From the NCBI RefSeq assembly GCF_024710765.1, contig NZ_JANJUE010000168.1:1-58530 (forward strand): a DNA stretch of 58,530 nucleotides, in the 5' to 3' direction. Source of the DNA: Pseudoxanthomonas sp. (GTDB lineage Bacteria > Pseudomonadota > Gammaproteobacteria > Xanthomonadales > Xanthomonadaceae). Shown piece after piece: positions 1-7,658 of the stretch. The notes beneath the pieces are model-generated. The model did not search any database. It had not been told where the DNA came from and saw nothing but the letters and a program-made list of their open reading frames with translations. Position numbers and translations under genes: made by a program. Within the stretch, counting starts at the first letter, position 1; each line of letters begins with the position of its first letter.

Positions 1-375
1 CTGCTGCCTGCCGTCGGGCAGTTGCAGGGTGCCGGAAAGCCGGCCGTCGCGCAGGCGTCCGTCGAACGACAGATCGCCCTGGCCGCCCTCCCATTGCGGC
101 GGGATGGCGAAATGCAGGGCGTCGCCGATCGCCTCCACCCGCGAGATCGGTCGCGCGCTGCCGGCGGTACCGACGAACTGGCCCACCAGCGCGCTCGCGC
201 CGGAACGGCGGATTTCCAGCCACGAAGGCTGATCACCCTCCGGGGTCTGGATCGTGATGTCCCACCGTCCCGTCAGTCCGTCCGCGCTGTTTCCAGCTTG
301 CGCGGTGGAAACAGCAGGCTGGCCTGCGGCGATACCGAGCGCGAGCAGAACCGGCAGGGGCGGGCGTGGGCGCAT
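1..375 (-). CDS. Secreted protein, N-terminal part of a DUF1080-like (sugar hydrolase-type) protein, runs off window
   Basis: The 125 visible codons begin with a signal peptide (MRPRPPLPVLLALGIAAG, likely cut after AQA near residue 27), so the product should be exported. The following stretch, with the pattern GRWDITIQ, PSWLEIR, LVGQFVG, GSARPI and IPPQWE, resembles the domain preceding the DUF1080 (3-keto-disaccharide hydrolase-like) jelly roll in other secreted proteins. That match is from memory. The catalytic part would lie beyond position 1, so the function is not proven. The ATG at 375 is the only start placed before the hydrophobic segment. Confidence 0.6.
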   Translation of the reverse strand, partial: MRPRPPLPVLLALGIAAGQPAVSTAQAGNSADGLTGRWDITIQTPEGDQPSWLEIRRSGASALVGQFVGTAGSARPISRVEAIGDALHFAIPPQWEGGQGDLSFDGRLRDGRLSGTLQLPDGRQQ

Positions 376-837
376 GCGTGCTTGTCCGGAAACGGAGGGC
401 GACGGCCGACTGTAAACGATGCCGGTGGGGCGACCACGATGCACTGCGGCATGTACCTTGGATGGATCACTGCACAGGTCGGAAAATGAAACCATTGCGC
501 TACCAATGTCCACTCCTGGCGTGCGTGGCGGCTTCTCCGATCAAACTTCGGTGCGGTGCCAATCTCCCGGCAAGCCAATGGCGAAGTGTGGGCATGAGCG
601 TCCCTGGGCTAGGTTTCCGCCGAGCGCGCGGGCCGCGCCCGGTTCAGTCGATCTGGCTCAAGGAAACATGACGATTGCGGAGTTGCGGAACCGCCTCGAG
701 GAAGCCGTTTTCCCGTGCACGGATGAACAGGCGGCGCGCCATCGCGCTGATGCGATGCAGTTGGTCCGGCATCCGGCCGCTTCGCATGATCGGGAAATCC
801 AATTGGCAGTCGGTACAGGGGGAATCTCCGAGCGGAG
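376..837. other. Gap with one weak small ORF
   Basis: This 462-bp stretch holds no convincing gene. A minus-strand frame from an ATG at 787 to a stop at 644 would give 47 residues with a basic middle (ARRLFIRARENGFLEAVPQL). The frame stays open upstream into the end of the methyltransferase, including a CxxC (CTDC). It has no clear ribosome binding site and I do not recognise it. It could be a remnant of a longer gene. Confidence 0.3.
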
Positions 838-1488
838 TCAGGATGCCTGCACCGCGTCCGGAACCGTGATGATCGTCGGCTTGTCGTCTTCGCGGTCCGG
901 CAGCGTGGCGAAGTAGTAATGGTTCTGGCCTTCGTCCTCGGTTTCGCCCGCCAGCACAAAACCTTCGGCTTCCAGGAGTTCACGGTACGCGCCGGCACCC
1001 AGCGAAACGGACGTCTGGCCGGTGAGGCTGTCCCGCCACGCGCAGGCCTGGCGCGGCGCGGTGAACAGGAATCGGCCGCCGGGTTTCAATGTCGCTGCCA
1101 CCTTCCGGATCAGCATCGCCTGGGTCTCCGGCGCCAGCAGGAACATCAAGCCCCACGCGACGGCGCCATCGAAGCTGCCGCCAGGAAGCTCCATGTCCTC
1201 GACGGTGGTGCGCGCCGCCGTCGCGTCCGGGACGCGGGCCCGGAACGCGGCGATCAGGCGGGACGAGGCGTCGATGCCGTGGACGGACAGCCCCGCCTCG
1301 ATCAGGGTTTTCGAAATCGGCACGCCATGGCCGCACCCCAGATCCAACACGGCGCCGCCGCGGGGCAAGGCCCTGGCCCAGGCGCGAACGGTGTCGGCAC
1401 CCGTCGCCGAATCGCTCCGGATGGACATGAAGTCGCCGGCGATCGCTTCGTAGCCGTTCGAGGGATCCGCAGGAGCGCGGTTCGTCAT
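838..1488 (-). CDS. Class I SAM-dependent methyltransferase
   Basis: A 216-residue protein with the Rossmann-fold SAM-binding motif I (VLDLGCGHG, near residue 45), an acidic residue at the end of strand beta2 (GIDASS) and the later LKPGGRFLFTAP motif typical of class I methyltransferases. It is soluble with no signal peptide. The frame is open 92 codons further upstream, but that extension is low-complexity and non-homologous in appearance, so the ATG at 1488 (MTNRAPADP) is preferred. Substrate is unknown. No neighbour suggests one, since the adjacent PLAT-domain gene is separated by about 140 bp. Confidence 0.8.
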   Translation of the reverse strand: MTNRAPADPSNGYEAIAGDFMSIRSDSATGADTVRAWARALPRGGAVLDLGCGHGVPISKTLIEAGLSVHGIDASSRLIAAFRARVPDATAARTTVEDMELPGGSFDGAVAWGLMFLLAPETQAMLIRKVAATLKPGGRFLFTAPRQACAWRDSLTGQTSVSLGAGAYRELLEAEGFVLAGETEDEGQNHYYFATLPDREDDKPTIITVPDAVQAS

Positions 1489-1631
1489 TTCCGTTGGAAG
1501 GGGCGGCGTTGAATGCAGGATGGGCGGGGATGCCTCGGAATCCCGGTCGTCCGGATTCTGGGTATCGCCGCCAGGAGGCGTCAATCGGGCGGCAGGCCCG
1601 GGGAGCATCGTCCCCGGGCTCATGCGGTGCA

Positions 1632-2114
1632 TCAGGATGCCAGTTCGCCCTTCACCGGTGGCCTGGGGGGAGCCGAATCGACATGCTTGGCCAGATGCAC
1701 CACCAGTCCCGCGTGCGTACCCAGCCAGATGCCCAGGCCGTGGATGATGCTGGCGGTACTCCATTCGTAGATGTCCGAGCCGTTCAGATACACGTCCGCA
1801 CGTGCCAGTTGCCAGCGATCAGCACGCGGATTTCCGCCCAATGGATGGAATCGAATGTAGACCGGAAATTTCTCCAGATTCTCGGTCCGGAGATAATGCG
1901 AAGTGGGATCGTTGAGGTCGGGGTGTTCGACATTCCGGTCGCTGTTCTCGTCGCCGAAAATGTAGGTCCGCGACGCGCCTTTCTCGAAGTCGTCCTTCGA
2001 TGAGTCGATGTAGAACTCGCGGCCGCACAGGCCGAGATAGACGTCGCCGTCGGTACCGGCGCCACTTTGTTCGCCGGTCTGCAGCTGGAGTTCGATGCGG
2101 GTGATCAGTGGCAT
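1632..2114 (-). CDS. PLAT/LH2-domain protein
   Basis: A 160-residue protein. The first 110 residues show the PLAT/LH2 beta-sandwich pattern (IELQLQTGEQSGAGTDGDVY, then LCGREFYID and a late W-L-A-DVY strand) known from lipoxygenases, lipases and stress proteins, where it binds lipid or protein partners. The start at 2114 is fixed by a strong AAGGAG ribosome binding site 7 bp upstream; the open frame beyond it is not coding-like. There is no signal peptide. The C-terminal 40 residues (HGLGIWLGTHAGLVVHLAKH) are moderately hydrophobic. A role in lipid or membrane contact is inferred from the domain only. Confidence 0.7.
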   Translation of the reverse strand: MPLITRIELQLQTGEQSGAGTDGDVYLGLCGREFYIDSSKDDFEKGASRTYIFGDENSDRNVEHPDLNDPTSHYLRTENLEKFPVYIRFHPLGGNPRADRWQLARADVYLNGSDIYEWSTASIIHGLGIWLGTHAGLVVHLAKHVDSAPPRPPVKGELAS

Positions 2115-2315
2115 GACACTCTCCTTGTGGCGGATGTACGCAGCACCCGTTCGGTTTGCGGGCAGGCAAGTACCGGCCGCATACGACGGGGAAGGGCGGC
2201 CCTGTGCCGCTGTCTGGGTAAACGCCCGGGTCCGGTAGCGACGGTCACCGTTCGTCGCCGCGTGCCGGGAATCCATCGTGGCGGCGCGGTGACTCGGGAA
2301 GCTCCTGGAATACCG

Positions 2316-3407
2316 TCAGGGAACGGACGCGGCGGGTGCCAGGCCAACGACGGTCTTCAACGCCGCCAGGGTCTGCGCATCGGAAAAGCCGCAATGGCCT
2401 TCGCCGGCGGCGGGCAGCAGCGTGGGGACAGATGTCGCCCCCGCCTGTTTCGCCAGTTGCGGATAAATGGCCTGCATGCGCGGCGTGATGGTCGGATCGC
2501 GATGATTGAACTGGATCACCAGCGGCTTGCCGAGTGCGCCGGTCAACCGGGGCTGGCCGCCGATGCGGGCCTGTGCGGCGGGATCCGCCGCGTAGCGCTT
2601 CACGCCCGCGTTGAACGCGTCGTCGTCGCCGAAGCCCTGGTAGACGGTCTCCCGGTTTCCCGCCGGCATGCCGCCCGAACGCCTGGCCATGTCATGGAAC
2701 ACCAGGGCATGCAGGCTGATGGTGCCGGCCAGATCGTCGGTGGAGACTTCCAGCCGGCCGGCAAGGCGCTGCGCCAGATCCGGTTTCGCCTGCAATGCGG
2801 TGGCGACACTTTGGTAGACCTGCATCTGGGGCAGGGCGCCGGCTTCGGCGGATGCCAGGCCGTCGGCCGGCAGACCTTCGGCGTTCGGGAAGAAGTAGTC
2901 GAAGGCGACCAGCGTGGTCAGCAGTTCACCGGCAAGCGTCGCGCCGGGCAGGTTGGCGCCGCACAGGGAGACACCACCGGCGTAGTGCCCTCCGTGTTGT
3001 TCCAGGCTGGCGATGGCAACCGCACCGCCCATCGAGAAGCCGAGTATCCAGGTGCGCCGGGTGTCCGGATGACGGGCGATGAACCGCTGGCGCAGGCGTT
3101 CGGTATCCGCCACACCCTCGACCACTGCCCAGCCCTGCCGGCTGTAGCCACTCTGCGCCACTGCATAGCCGGCGCCGAGAAGCGCGGGCGTGGCCTCGTT
3201 TGCCGGCCACGCCGCTTCGCGCGGTGCGCCCGCCGGCTCGAAGCCATGTGCCAGCATCACCAGTTCGCCGTTCCAGTTGTCAGGTACATCGATGCGCCAC
3301 GGCGCGCCCTGCAGTTCACCGGTTTCGGTGAGCGGGCCCCTGGCGAGCGCAAGCGGGGAAGAAACGAGGAGACCGATCAGAAGTGCGAGTCTTGCAACTG
3401 CGGGCAT
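2316..3407 (-). CDS. Secreted alpha/beta hydrolase
   Basis: A 363-residue exported enzyme. An N-terminal signal peptide (MPAVARLALLIGLLVSSPLALA) precedes an alpha/beta-hydrolase fold with the oxyanion-side motif LVMLAHGFE, the nucleophile elbow GFSMGG (Ser), a probable acid in FNHRDPT and the catalytic His in GEGHCGF near the C terminus. The substrate is unknown; an esterase or peptidase is possible. The ATG at 3407 has AGGA 8 bp upstream. An in-frame ATG at 3425 would add six residues and is less well supported. Confidence 0.8.
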   Translation of the reverse strand: MPAVARLALLIGLLVSSPLALARGPLTETGELQGAPWRIDVPDNWNGELVMLAHGFEPAGAPREAAWPANEATPALLGAGYAVAQSGYSRQGWAVVEGVADTERLRQRFIARHPDTRRTWILGFSMGGAVAIASLEQHGGHYAGGVSLCGANLPGATLAGELLTTLVAFDYFFPNAEGLPADGLASAEAGALPQMQVYQSVATALQAKPDLAQRLAGRLEVSTDDLAGTISLHALVFHDMARRSGGMPAGNRETVYQGFGDDDAFNAGVKRYAADPAAQARIGGQPRLTGALGKPLVIQFNHRDPTITPRMQAIYPQLAKQAGATSVPTLLPAAGEGHCGFSDAQTLAALKTVVGLAPAASVP

Positions 3408-3661
3408 GGTGTCCATCCTGGGCAAGGGGCCGGTCGAACCTTAGCATCCGTGTCGCGGATTCCACTATACGGAAACACGCAGCTTGCGCGGACTTCGGAA
3501 GGAGCGGACGCTTCCGGATGTCCGTGGTCGTCACGCGACATGAACCCATCGCTGGCCAGATTGATTCCGACAGGTTCGATTCCGCGGGCGTGGAAGGCGG
3601 TGCCGGTTTCCGGCGTCGTCGCCGGCCTGCCAGCACGGACAAATACGGAGGGACGAATACC

Positions 3662-4054
3662 ATGGAACGATTCACCGGAGGCTGCCTGTGCGGCGACGTC
3701 AGGCTGGTGGCGACCGGACGCCCCTATCGGGTGGGACTGTGCCACTGCCTCGATTGCCGCAAGCATCACGGCGCGCTCTTCTATGCCGCCGCGATGTTTC
3801 CCGAGGACGCGGTGATCATCGACGGCGAAACCCGCGACTACGCGGGACGGCATTTCTGTCCACGCTGCGGTTCCTCCGTGTTCGCGCGCAGTGCGGACGA
3901 AATCGAAGTGCACCTGGGGACGCTGGATGCGCCGGATCAGCTGATGCCGAGCTACGAAAGCTGGACCCTGCGTCGCGAATCGTGGCTACCGAAATTCCCG
4001 TTCGCGCGTGCGTTCGAGCGGGATCGGCAGACGCCGGGACGGACGGAGGAGTAA
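3662..4054 (+). CDS. GFA-family (CENP-V/GFA zinc-binding) protein
   Basis: A 130-residue protein of the glutathione-dependent formaldehyde-activating enzyme-like family. The family's zinc-ligand cysteines are visible: GGCLCGDVR near the start, CHCLDCRKHHG around residue 28 and FCPRCGSS around residue 69. GGAGGG lies 9 bp before the ATG at 3662, which fixes the start. Real formaldehyde-glutathione activity is shown for few members, so the catalytic role is uncertain. It stands immediately upstream of the frameshifted gene at the island's left edge. Confidence 0.85.
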   Translation: MERFTGGCLCGDVRLVATGRPYRVGLCHCLDCRKHHGALFYAAAMFPEDAVIIDGETRDYAGRHFCPRCGSSVFARSADEIEVHLGTLDAPDQLMPSYESWTLRRESWLPKFPFARAFERDRQTPGRTEE

Positions 4055-4089
4055 CGGGCTCGCCGGGCGCTGCGCAGGAGGATTTTCCG

Positions 4090-4565
4090 TTGGAAGCCGC
4101 GGTCGTGAAACCGTCGAACGGTACGCGCCTCTTCGGGCAGGCGCTCGCCGGCGAGGTGGACATGGTGGAAGTGGCTTCGCTGTATGCCTCCGATTTCATC
4201 GCTGCCGGCCCGACCGGTGTCAGGACCGGAAGGAACGATGGGAAGCTCAGGCAGGCGATGGCGCAGGGATAGCGCACTACCGGGACATCGGCACCCGCGA
4301 CATGCGGATTCGGGGCATCCGCCTTTCGCCCTTCGACGACGTTCATTGCGTGGCGCACGTGGCTTGGACCGCGACCCATGCCCGGGACGATCTCGCAAGG
4401 ACGGTGGTGGATTTCGAGGCGCACTACCTCGTCCTGGGACTGGACGGCGAGGCGAAGGCGTTAGGCTGGATATCCGGCGACGAAGAGGTACTGACCCCGG
4501 ACTTTGTCAGTAATTACTGGTACGGCCAGTGGGGGCAGGTCAAGCCTAATCTGATTCGGTTGTAA
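4090..4565 (+). pseudogene. Frameshifted and 3'-truncated NTF2/SnoaL-like protein gene
   Basis: A TTG start at 4090 with AGGAGG 8 bp upstream opens a frame that stops at 4272 (ends LRQAMAQG). The continuation, beginning AHYRDIGTRDMRIRG and running through VDFEAHYLVLGLDGEAKALG, lies in the frame one base earlier, so a single-base deletion near 4266-4272 would explain the break. The joined product looks like an NTF2-like small fold protein. After ISGDEEVL near 4490 the sequence stops looking like the family and base composition drops, so the last 25 codons are probably island DNA. A sequencing error is the alternative for the frameshift but not for the truncated end. Confidence 0.55.
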
Positions 4566-4738
4566 GAAAATTCCTACACGCATGACGGTTGACATGGCTT
4601 ACACGCTTTGCCATCTTCGATCTATCTGGCTACTTCCCTATTGGGTAACAAAAAGAAGAATAAGAAATGTGCTAATTGCCGTGCTGTCACGGCCCCGGTG
4701 CGCAGGGGAAACTGTGCTTTCAACAAGGAGATGTTGCA

Positions 4739-4996
4739 ATGCGTGAACTCAAATTGAGTGAACTGGATGCCGTTTCTGGTGGCGGCGAGGGAAACAATGG
4801 TTCCGCCCATAATGGTGTCATTGGCGGCCTGATTGGCGGCGCGACTAGCGGCGCAGTGGCTGGTGGCGCCGTCGGAGCATTCGTTGGCGGCCCAGTTGGT
4901 GCTGCCGTAGGCGCAGCGCTAGGTGCTGGAATTGGCGCGGTTGGTGGCGCCTTGGCCGGATATGGATCAAGCGAAGCACCGAAGCAAGCAGAGTAA
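4739..4996 (+). CDS. Double-glycine-leader bacteriocin-like peptide 1
   Basis: An 85-residue precursor. The leader MRELKLSELDAVSGG has the class II bacteriocin/microcin pattern: acidic-hydrophobic LxxxELxxVSGG ending in Gly-Gly, the cleavage site for C39 peptidases. The core of about 70 residues consists largely of Gly and Ala in GxxxG glycine-zipper repeats (GGLIGGATSGAVAGGAVGAF), as in two-peptide and microcin-type pore formers, and has no cysteine. AAGGAG sits 8 bp before the ATG. It is the first gene of the row ending in the exporter and adaptor. Antibacterial activity is inferred; a signalling or toxin-delivery role cannot be excluded. Confidence 0.85.
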   Translation: MRELKLSELDAVSGGGEGNNGSAHNGVIGGLIGGATSGAVAGGAVGAFVGGPVGAAVGAALGAGIGAVGGALAGYGSSEAPKQAE

Positions 4997-5045
4997 TTTG
5001 CTAACTTGGCATATTTCATTGTAATGGCCAAAAAGGAGAACATAT

Positions 5046-5288
5046 ATGCGCGAACTGACTCTGAACGAGTTGGACTTCATCAGCGGTGGTGACGCCCGCG
5101 GGACCTCGTCTGTCGTTGGTGGTGCGATCCAGGGTGGTCTTGCGGGTGCCGCTACCGGTGCAGCGGCAGGCGCCGCAGTAGGTACCTTCGTGGCCCCTGC
5201 GGTTGGTACTGCCGCGGGAGCTGCAATCGGGGCTGCCGCGGGTGGAATTCTGGGAGCCATTGCCGGCGCCTTTGATGCAGCATCGTAA
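5046..5288 (+). CDS. Double-glycine-leader bacteriocin-like peptide 2
   Basis: An 80-residue precursor whose 15-residue leader MRELTLNELDFISGG is nearly the same as that of the preceding peptide. The predicted mature peptide of 65 residues is again dominated by Gly/Ala zipper repeats (GAAAGAAVGTF, GTAAGAAIGAAAGG) without cysteines. An AAGGAG site is 8 bp before the ATG. The near-identical leaders and 49-bp separation suggest tandem duplication and processing by the same C39 transporter downstream. The pair could act together as a two-peptide bacteriocin. No modification enzyme gene is present nearby. Confidence 0.85.
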   Translation: MRELTLNELDFISGGDARGTSSVVGGAIQGGLAGAATGAAAGAAVGTFVAPAVGTAAGAAIGAAAGGILGAIAGAFDAAS

Positions 5289-5309
5289 TTCTGAGTAGTA
5301 GCGTTATCA

Positions 5310-5334
5310 GTGACCAGTCATAGCGACTGGTCAC
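5310..5334 (+). terminator. Perfect 10-bp hairpin between peptide and export genes
   Basis: GTGACCAGTC and GACTGGTCAC flank a 5-nt loop, 21 bp after the stop of peptide 2. No U-run follows, so it is not a classical intrinsic terminator. It may act as an attenuator or as a 3' stabiliser that keeps the peptide mRNA more abundant than the exporter mRNA. That role is inferred. Confidence 0.5.
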
Positions 5335-5361
5335 TCTCTAATCACAGTATTGGGGCTCTCT

Positions 5362-5478
5362 ATGGGTATTGCCAATTTCTCCAGCATAATTGCCGCTTCT
5401 GCGCTTCTGATCTCTGTTATGAACTTCATTGAAATACAGAAGATTAAAAAATCGCTAGGCGATAGAGATAAAAAGTAA
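5362..5478 (+). CDS. 38-residue single-helix membrane peptide, possible immunity protein
   Basis: A small ORF with no recognised family. Residues about 5-23 (NFSSIIAASALLISVMNFIE) would span the membrane once, followed by a charged tail rich in Lys and Asp (KIKKSLGDRDKK). Position and orientation, between the bacteriocin-like precursors and their exporter, are those where immunity genes are often found. The ribosome binding site is weak (GGGG about 8 bp upstream). Codon use is AT-rich like the rest of the island. Immunity is a guess from context; it could also be an export accessory peptide. Confidence 0.5.
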   Translation: MGIANFSSIIAASALLISVMNFIEIQKIKKSLGDRDKK

Positions 5479-5534
5479 TAGTTAAACGATTCTTGTAGAG
5501 GTGGGCGTTCACATATTTTCAGCAAGGACGCGGC

Positions 5535-7658
5535 ATGGAAGCGGTGTTGCAGTCAGAAAGCTCGGAGTGCGCGCTGGCCTGTTTGGCGATGGTGGCTGCC
5601 CACCACGGCAAAAGAATTGGATTACGGGAACTGCGTCAGCGATTCTCTTTCTCCTTGAAAGGAGCAAGTCTTACTCGCTTAGTTTTCGTGGCGGGCCAAC
5701 TAGGCTTTCAGAGTCGTCCGCTTCGCTTGGAGTTGGATGAGCTATCAAAATTGAGCGCTCCTTGTATCCTGCACTGGGACTTGAACCACTTTGTGGTGTT
5801 GGTCAAGGCAAAAAAAAGCCGTATTACGGTGCTGGACCCTGCGTTCGGCAAGCGCGAGTTGAGTTATGAAGAAGCCTCCGGCCACTTCACCGGCATTGCT
5901 TTGGAGCTCACACCCAGCACGCAATTTGAGCGTCAGGAAGCTCCTCCTTCAGTGTCCTTCCGTCAGCTTACCGGTCACGTCACCGGCCTAGGGCGTGCGC
6001 TAGCGTTAATCTTGTTGCTCTCAGTGGCCTTGCAGGTCTTTGTCATCCTGGCTCCGTTCTTCATGCAGTGGGTGGTTGACCAGGTTTTGATTTCAGCGGA
6101 TAGGGACTTGCTCACGGTATTGGGGCTCGGCTTTGGCGTGGCCCTGCTGTTGCAGGTGGGCATCGGTCTGCTCCGAGGTTGGGCGGTGGTGGTTCTGTCC
6201 ACGCGACTGGGTTTGCAGTGGATGGGCAATGTCTTCACCCATCTGCTCAAGTTGCCATTGGACTTCTTTGAAAAGCGGCATCTAGGAGATGTCGTTTCCC
6301 GTATGGGCAGCGTGCAGGCTATTCAGCGCACGCTGACCACCAGCTTCGTGGAGGCTATCATTGATGGACTGATGGCCTTCGTGACCTTGGGCATGATGTT
6401 GCTGTATAGCTGGAAGCTGGCCTTGGTCACGCTACTGGCGGTGGGGCTTTATCTAGCGGTACGAGCGCTTGCGTTCGGTCCCGTTCGTAAGGAGGTCGAG
6501 CAGCAGTTGGTCTCCGCCGCAAAACAGCAGAGCCATCTTCTGGAGTCCATCCGTGGCATACAGTCGGTCAAGGTCTTGGGCGTCGAGAACAACCGGCGTT
6601 CGGTCTATCTGAATCTAATGAACGACACGATCAACCGTGAAGTGAGCTTGGCCAAGCTGGGGTTAGGCTTTATATCCGCAAGTCAGCTCATCTTCGGAGT
6701 CGAGCGTATCGCTGTCATCTGGCTGGGTGCAGCTCTGACCATGAATAATGCTTTCTCAGTGGGCATGCTCATTGCTTATCTGGCCTACAAGGACCAGTTT
6801 GCCGGTCGCATCAGCGGCTTAATCGACAAATGGATTGAGTTTCGAATGCTACGCCTACACGGCGAGCGCTTGGCGGACATTGTGCTGACGCCTCCCGAGT
6901 CATCGGCAGAGCGCTCATTCGAAGGCGCTGATTCCAAGAGTGCGCGATTGGACGTTTCCAACCTGAGCTTCCGTTACGCGGAAGGCGAGCCTTGGATCCT
7001 GCAGGGGTGTAGCTTCTCCGTGGAAGAAGGCGAGGCAGTGGCCATCGTCGGTGCCTCTGGCTGTGGCAAAACGACATTGATCAAGCTCATGCTGGGCCTA
7101 CTCCGTCCGACCGAAGGCGAAGTGTCTCTAGGCACACAAAGCGTCCACCGAAAAAGTGCACACAGTCGCCGTCAGGTGGTTGGGGCTGTGATGCAGGACG
7201 ACCAGCTTTTCGCCGGCAGCATCGCAGAGAACATCGCGCTGGGAGACGAAGGCCACGATTCGATCCGTATCGAGGCCGCCGCCCGCTTGGCGGCCATCCA
7301 TGAGGAAATCGCCGCCATGCCCATGGGCTACCACAGTCTTATTGGCGACATGGGGACTACCTTGTCTGGCGGCCAAAAACAGCGGGTCATCCTAGCCCGG
7401 GCACTCTATCGCCAACCGCGCGTTCTGTTTCTAGACGAGGCCACCAGCCATCTGGACGTAGACAGCGAGCGACGAGTGAACCAAGCCGTGGCGCAACTCG
7501 CGCTCACCAAGGTGATTATCGCCCATCGACCGGAAACCATTGCCAGCGCCGATCGCGTGCTGGTCATGCAGGGTGGGAAGATTGTGCAAGAGCTACGCCC
7601 TAAACGGCAGATACCTAACGCTCCCGTCGAGACCAGCGTTGAGCCTGCATTGACATGA
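5535..7658 (+). CDS. C39 peptidase-containing ABC transporter (bacteriocin exporter)
   Basis: A 707-residue PCAT of the CvaB/RaxB/LagD type that cleaves double-glycine leaders while exporting the peptide. The N-terminal C39 domain has Gln6, catalytic Cys12 (SECALACLAM), His85 (LNHFVVL) and Asp101 (LDPAFG). A six-helix transmembrane domain spans about 150-430. The ATPase shows Walker A at 506-513 (GASGCGKT), Q-loop Gln554, signature LSGGQ at 610-614, Walker B LFLDE at 631-635 and switch His664. All key residues are present, so it should be active. AAGGA lies 7 bp before the ATG. It overlaps the adaptor gene by 4 bp (ATGA), implying coupled translation. Confidence 0.95.
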   Translation: MEAVLQSESSECALACLAMVAAHHGKRIGLRELRQRFSFSLKGASLTRLVFVAGQLGFQSRPLRLELDELSKLSAPCILHWDLNHFVVLVKAKKSRITVLDPAFGKRELSYEEASGHFTGIALELTPSTQFERQEAPPSVSFRQLTGHVTGLGRALALILLLSVALQVFVILAPFFMQWVVDQVLISADRDLLTVLGLGFGVALLLQVGIGLLRGWAVVVLSTRLGLQWMGNVFTHLLKLPLDFFEKRHLGDVVSRMGSVQAIQRTLTTSFVEAIIDGLMAFVTLGMMLLYSWKLALVTLLAVGLYLAVRALAFGPVRKEVEQQLVSAAKQQSHLLESIRGIQSVKVLGVENNRRSVYLNLMNDTINREVSLAKLGLGFISASQLIFGVERIAVIWLGAALTMNNAFSVGMLIAYLAYKDQFAGRISGLIDKWIEFRMLRLHGERLADIVLTPPESSAERSFEGADSKSARLDVSNLSFRYAEGEPWILQGCSFSVEEGEAVAIVGASGCGKTTLIKLMLGLLRPTEGEVSLGTQSVHRKSAHSRRQVVGAVMQDDQLFAGSIAENIALGDEGHDSIRIEAAARLAAIHEEIAAMPMGYHSLIGDMGTTLSGGQKQRVILARALYRQPRVLFLDEATSHLDVDSERRVNQAVAQLALTKVIIAHRPETIASADRVLVMQGGKIVQELRPKRQIPNAPVETSVEPALT

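Noticed and set aside
4590-4618. TTGACA as a -35 box before the peptide genes
   Set aside because: The hexamer is perfect but the sequence 16-18 bp later (CATCTT region) is a poor -10, so no promoter is claimed.
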